Below, one piece after another: positions 60,226 through 64,000 of a stretch of DNA of 64,000 nt. Location of the stretch: the NCBI GenBank assembly GCA_011009095.1, contig VTPC01090559.1:59809-123808 (forward strand), read 5' to 3'. The notes under the pieces are model-generated. The model was not told the origin of the DNA. It worked only from the letters and a program-made list of their open reading frames with translations, and searched no databases. This DNA comes from Ignelater luminosus. Lineage: Eukaryota; Arthropoda; Insecta; Coleoptera; Elateridae. Position 1 is the first letter of the stretch, and each line of letters begins with the position of its first letter. A program made the translations under genes and the position numbers.

Positions 60226-61930
60226 GTTGATTTACATACTTTAAAAGAGGCATTAAAATGGAACAATGCCTTAAAAAAGTTTTTGAATTTATGCTAATGA
60301 AGTTTCCTTGTTATGATAATATAAAGATTTCTTTGAAAAGAATATTAACGTTTTTTTCATGATGTTTTCATGTTTGACTGATTCATTTCCCCAAGGAATT
60401 TGAAAATTCTAATTTATCAACATTGACTAATACATTAATTATTATTATTGCGAAATAAGATTTTTCATTTCTTTTGTGTCTACATATTAAAAATATTTCC
60501 TTCAATCTTCCTTTTGATATTATATTCATTTTGCTGAAGAATTAATAAATTCATAAACGCGTGAAATAAAATGTAGGCAATCAACGAAAAGCATAAAATT
60601 TGGAAAGTGGGTCATTCTGTTTGCTTTTTAAAACCGACAACACAATTCATCAGCAAGCCTCTTGTAATTTATTTCATTTATTTCGTTAAAATAGTCTCTT
60701 TGAAAATGACAAAATTGGATTTTGCTGTATCAAAATGGTCTTGTTAGGTTTCTCTTTTATTAACTTTTCTAGAAAGAATCATTTGGAAAGTCTAGAAGAA
60801 ATCATTCATCTGTTTTCTACCTGTATTTAAATAGAGCTACAATTAAGAGTTTTTTGAAACCTTTTCGCTGTTTGCAACAGAGACTAATCCTTTTATTTCT
60901 TATTTAACATCTTGCTGATTAACCAAACAGTTTGAATTTCGTGGACTTGATTTGCCTTTGTGCCAATATGTTGATCAGAAACCTACAGATTTTTTCCTTT
61001 GGTATAGTCATTACTGGAGTTGCATTTTTTTTTGATCTAGAGGATGTTGCTCAACCTGTGGTCTTAAAACGAATTACAAATACTTGAACTGTCTTTATTA
61101 AAGGATACCCTCCATGGTCGAAATTTGAAGAAACTTCCAAGTCTATAACAATGATCAAATAAATATACATAAGATACGCAGAATGATGACTATGTCAAGG
61201 TTAATTTGCAACTCTATATCATAAGGGACTTCTTCAGAAGTATAAAACTTCTAAACTTCGATCTTCAATTCAAATTTGAAACGATCTAGATTTGAAAGTC
61301 AAAAAGTAATTTAGCTTCTTAACTGCTTTGGTCACGCTGACAAAGTATTCCAATATGAGCCTGTTTTGCTTGTAACCCGCTGAGACAGCTCCAGAAGAAT
61401 GTTTTGAATTTTGCGTTCTTGACCATAAACGCTGGTATTTAGGCATCTTTACAAAAACTACCAAATGGAGTTAAGACTTCTTGGGAACCACTGAAGATTA
61501 CTCTACCATGACGAGTTTTCGCTACTGATGCAATTTTGCAAACTTTGCAGTCAATATTTAATAAAATTTGCTCATCAGATGTCACCAATTGTTTAAATTG
61601 CTCTGGAAATTATCTGGAGTTTCCTTTTTAGTACTTGAAGTTTGAAGCACCAACTTTTCCAAGGCGGTTCAAATTGCTTTAGGTGCCTGACCCATCTAGT
61701 AACGCGAAATTATCGATGTTTTCACTGAAACTTAACTTCCAGTCTTCTAAACAACTGTAAGAGCACCCTTCACATGTAGGAAACGTTTTGGAATTCTTCT
61801 CATGATTCTAGATGTTTCTTTCAGGTGATGGAAGTTGCTTTTACTATTTTTTTTATGCAGGAATGAATAAAACTTTCCAAATGACACCTTGTTATTGTTC
61901 CGAAGTTTTTGGAATTTTTTTGAAATTCAA
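60226..61930. other. AT-rich non-coding DNA
   Basis: Nothing recognised in either strand. It could be intron 1 if the 60.1-kb promoter is real. Confidence 0.45.
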
Positions 61931-61933
61931 TGG

Positions 61934-62807
61934 TTAAGGTTCGTGTAGGAGAGTTGAAAAAATTGGTTTTATTTTTAAACGGTGATAAAAAATCAAAAAA
62001 TTCTTTTTAACAATGAAAATGTTTTGATTTTTTGCATGTAGATTACGCTTGATTAGTTCTGCCTTGACCATAGCCCAAAATCTCTCAATTGGTCTGATTT
62101 GTGGAGTTGCTGATGGATTGTCGATTCTTGCCACGAACTTGATTTTATGCTGATTCAGAAGATCGGTGGTATCTTTAGCATAGTGAGCAGGTGCTTTGTC
62201 AGGCCAGAACAAGATTTGTTTGTCGGATTCTAGTGACTTTAACCAATGGATCAAAACCGGTTTCAAGACTTTATCACGATAGGTCACGCCATCCATAGCG
62301 CCTCTCTTCGATTCCATCACGATAGCTGGAAACAAGTGTCCTTCAGATGAAACAGCCTGCCAAACGAGCGCTTTTTTGGATGCTTTGATTTTTGCCTGAT
62401 TTTAGCTTCTATAGGGACTGGGCGACCTGGTAATTCAGTGTAGTATTGGTTTGCAGGCATCTCGCTTGAATCTAAGGTGACATAAGTTTCGTCATCTATG
62501 ATCATCAAAAAGTTGCCGCCAGAAATAGTGGTCTGACGGCAGCAGCACGCACAGTCAGGTTAGGCTGCTTCAAAAAGAGGCGGTCTACTTTGGAGGTCAA
62601 AGCGGGGGTGGTAACAGACTTTTTTCGGCCCGGTTTTTGCTTGTTGAGCTTCTTAGAAGGATGATCAACATAATCCATCACACGATAAATTCGGCTCTGG
62701 GCCATATTCAGCTTCGAGAACTTTTGAACTGTTGCCTTTCGATCGAATTTACTGTCTTTGTAATAGAACTCGATGACCGAGTTCGGAATAGCTGGTTCGT
62801 TCTTCAT
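61934..62807 (-). mobile_element. Internally deleted DD37E (ITmD37E-like) transposon
   Basis: Three minus-strand pieces are visible. 62807-62505 is the N-terminal DNA-binding part (SVIEFYYKDSKFDRKATVQ, KKLNKQKPGRKKSVTT). 62508-62317 carries IIDDETYVTLD with the first catalytic Asp. 62335-61934 carries FWPDKAPAHYAKD and PQIRPIERFW with the second Asp and the Glu, 37 residues apart. DD37E spacing was first described in mosquitoes (ITmD37E). The linker between the DNA-binding and catalytic parts, usually about 90 residues, is missing, frameshifts separate the pieces, and the normal C-terminus is replaced after LHAKNQN. It is dead. Terminal repeats were not identified. Confidence 0.85.
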
Positions 62808-62879
62808 TGTGATTGTTGGCAGATCACTTTAATTAACACTGACTGACTAACAGGTGACTAAAGAGTTGACATGTGTGTT

Positions 62880-64000
62880 TATTTATTAAAAAAATGTCAA
62901 CAGTCGCCATAGCAACCTTCTCAATTTTCTCCTATGCATTTAGGGACTAACCTTATGGTTTAGAAAGTGAACAATGGCAAACTGTCTGATTGGATTAGCA
63001 GTTATTGTTAATTTCCCGATTGTAATGTTGTTGACAATAGTGTGAAGAAAACGAGCAGATGATTTTCTTTGGAAAGAAGAACTATCAAGTTGGGTGAATT
63101 GTCTCAAATTATGTCTTGCGTGATCTTTGATCAGATTGTTGTCTAGCCTCTTTTCAGGTTTTTCATCTAGTGCTCTTTATACAGATCGAGTACTGGACCC
63201 CCAAAGCCTTTTTCTTTATTTCTCCCAATCAGAAATGAAAGGAACTTTTCAAATAAGAATCTTTGGATATTGTAAGCATGTGGAACTACGAATGAATGGC
63301 TTTGGATTCCTCGACTGTTGACTTCAGCATTGCCGCGCCTCATGTAGGAGTACATTAGAAGTCTGTGAGAATGCAACTTCTTAAATAAAACGCAGATATT
63401 TTCGGTTACAGAAGATGAAGTGATGTGCGAAAGGTCCAAAAGACAGCTCCGTGGTATGGTTTGTTATGTTTGGTCAGAAAAAGGTCTTGGAGAGGATGTA
63501 AGTTAGATGTTGATGTTGCACCGACTTTTTAAGGACGAGAATGCTCACTGCTTGACTTTTTAAAGGCAGTGGAGGCCATTTTTTGTGACGTTGATATATG
63601 AGCATGGCGGTACCACATGGTTTCTAGTAGTGGCGGACCATCACTTGATAACAGCCCCTCTGTTAGGTTTTGATTGGATTTATAAATCTAAGTGGTGTTG
63701 TAACGGTTTTGCTAGAACTACTTCAATATTGGCACTCGTATGTGACCGAGAGAAGGCAGCTTTGAACAAGAAGACAGTTTTGAACACGGATAAAGAAGTA
63801 CGGTGTCTACTTTTAAGATGAATATTACCAAGAGACAGGCTATTTAGATAAATGCCACTCTATGCAACAAAACCCTGAAATTTTTTAGGCTACTGTCTCT
63901 TCAGAATTATGAAGGTATAATTTCTAGCAGAACAGAGTTCTATTCTAACCTAGCAGTTCGCCAACTTACGTTGCATAGACCATGCATCATTTTAAATCAG
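62880..64000. other. Non-coding DNA to the window end
   Basis: Short overlapping frames on both strands (for example 63167-63439 and 63585-63821) have no recognisable domain. The stretch is somewhat GC-richer than the window average. A gene just beyond the window cannot be excluded. Confidence 0.4.

Noticed and set aside
1-64000. CRISPR arrays, operons, ribosome binding sites, bacterial terminators
   Set aside because: The sequence is eukaryotic: splice-like signals, TA-flanked mariners, LINEs and satellite-like DNA. No regularly spaced identical repeats were seen.
1-64000. LTR retrotransposon, endogenous virus or other capsid-bearing element
   Set aside because: No protease, integrase, gag or capsid-like frame and no LTR pair was seen. 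The 7559/10274 direct repeats flank a non-LTR reverse transcriptase, not an LTR-type pol.
1-64000. tRNA or rRNA genes
   Set aside because: I saw no cloverleaf with A and B boxes and no rRNA-like conserved stretch while reading; a covariance search would settle it.

Overview
This is eukaryotic nuclear DNA, AT-rich and very gene-poor. The mix of transposons points to an insect: mariner-type DD34D, DD41D and DD37E elements, a Transib/RAG1-like transposase, a Mutator-like transposase joined to an exonuclease, a pogo/Tigger-like element, and two non-LTR retrotransposon types. A beetle or similar insect is my guess; the sequence does not prove the order. I found no intact host gene, tRNA or rRNA. 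The window reads like intron or intergenic DNA of a large-intron gene. The only host-like coding signal is one possible 28-bp microexon near 2.05 kb. A possible TATA promoter with a short first exon lies near 60.1 kb.

Layout. From 1 to 6.8 kb is plain AT-rich DNA with the microexon candidate. From 6.8 to 10.6 kb lies a 684-bp inverted-repeat element with an internal palindrome, then a decayed LINE that carries a 525-bp inverted-repeat element and is bracketed by two 340-380-bp direct repeats. From 15.8 to 16.9 kb is a broken Transib/RAG1-like transposase on the minus strand.

From 16.9 to 34.2 kb the same ~8.4-kb sequence occurs twice (16878-25229 and 25630-34161), separated by exactly 400 Ns. 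The left copy ends at the gap and the right copy begins at it. I read this as two haplotypes of one locus left unmerged in the assembly. Each copy holds an intact 1305-bp DD41D transposon with perfect 31-bp inverted repeats, a full 361-codon transposase and TA target duplications. This transposon and its near flanks differ far less between the copies than the rest does.

From 34.9 to 35.5 kb are short degenerate repeats with a hammerhead-ribozyme-like core. From 38.6 to 40.4 kb is a two-unit tandem duplication. From 41.5 to 44.05 kb a Mutator-like transposase-exonuclease reading frame, stopped twice in frame, meets half of a DD34D mariner. From 45.9 to 47.5 kb is a decayed pogo/Tigger-like element. 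From 50.75 to 55.1 kb is a degenerate satellite-like array of roughly 180-bp units, hit by a 164-bp TA-flanked MITE and a near full-length mariner. From 56.4 to 57.6 kb is a cluster of repeat fragments, and at 61.9-62.8 kb an internally deleted DD37E transposon.

The elements do not form a pathway. They record several layers of transposon invasion. The DD41D element looks young and possibly able to move; most others are old.
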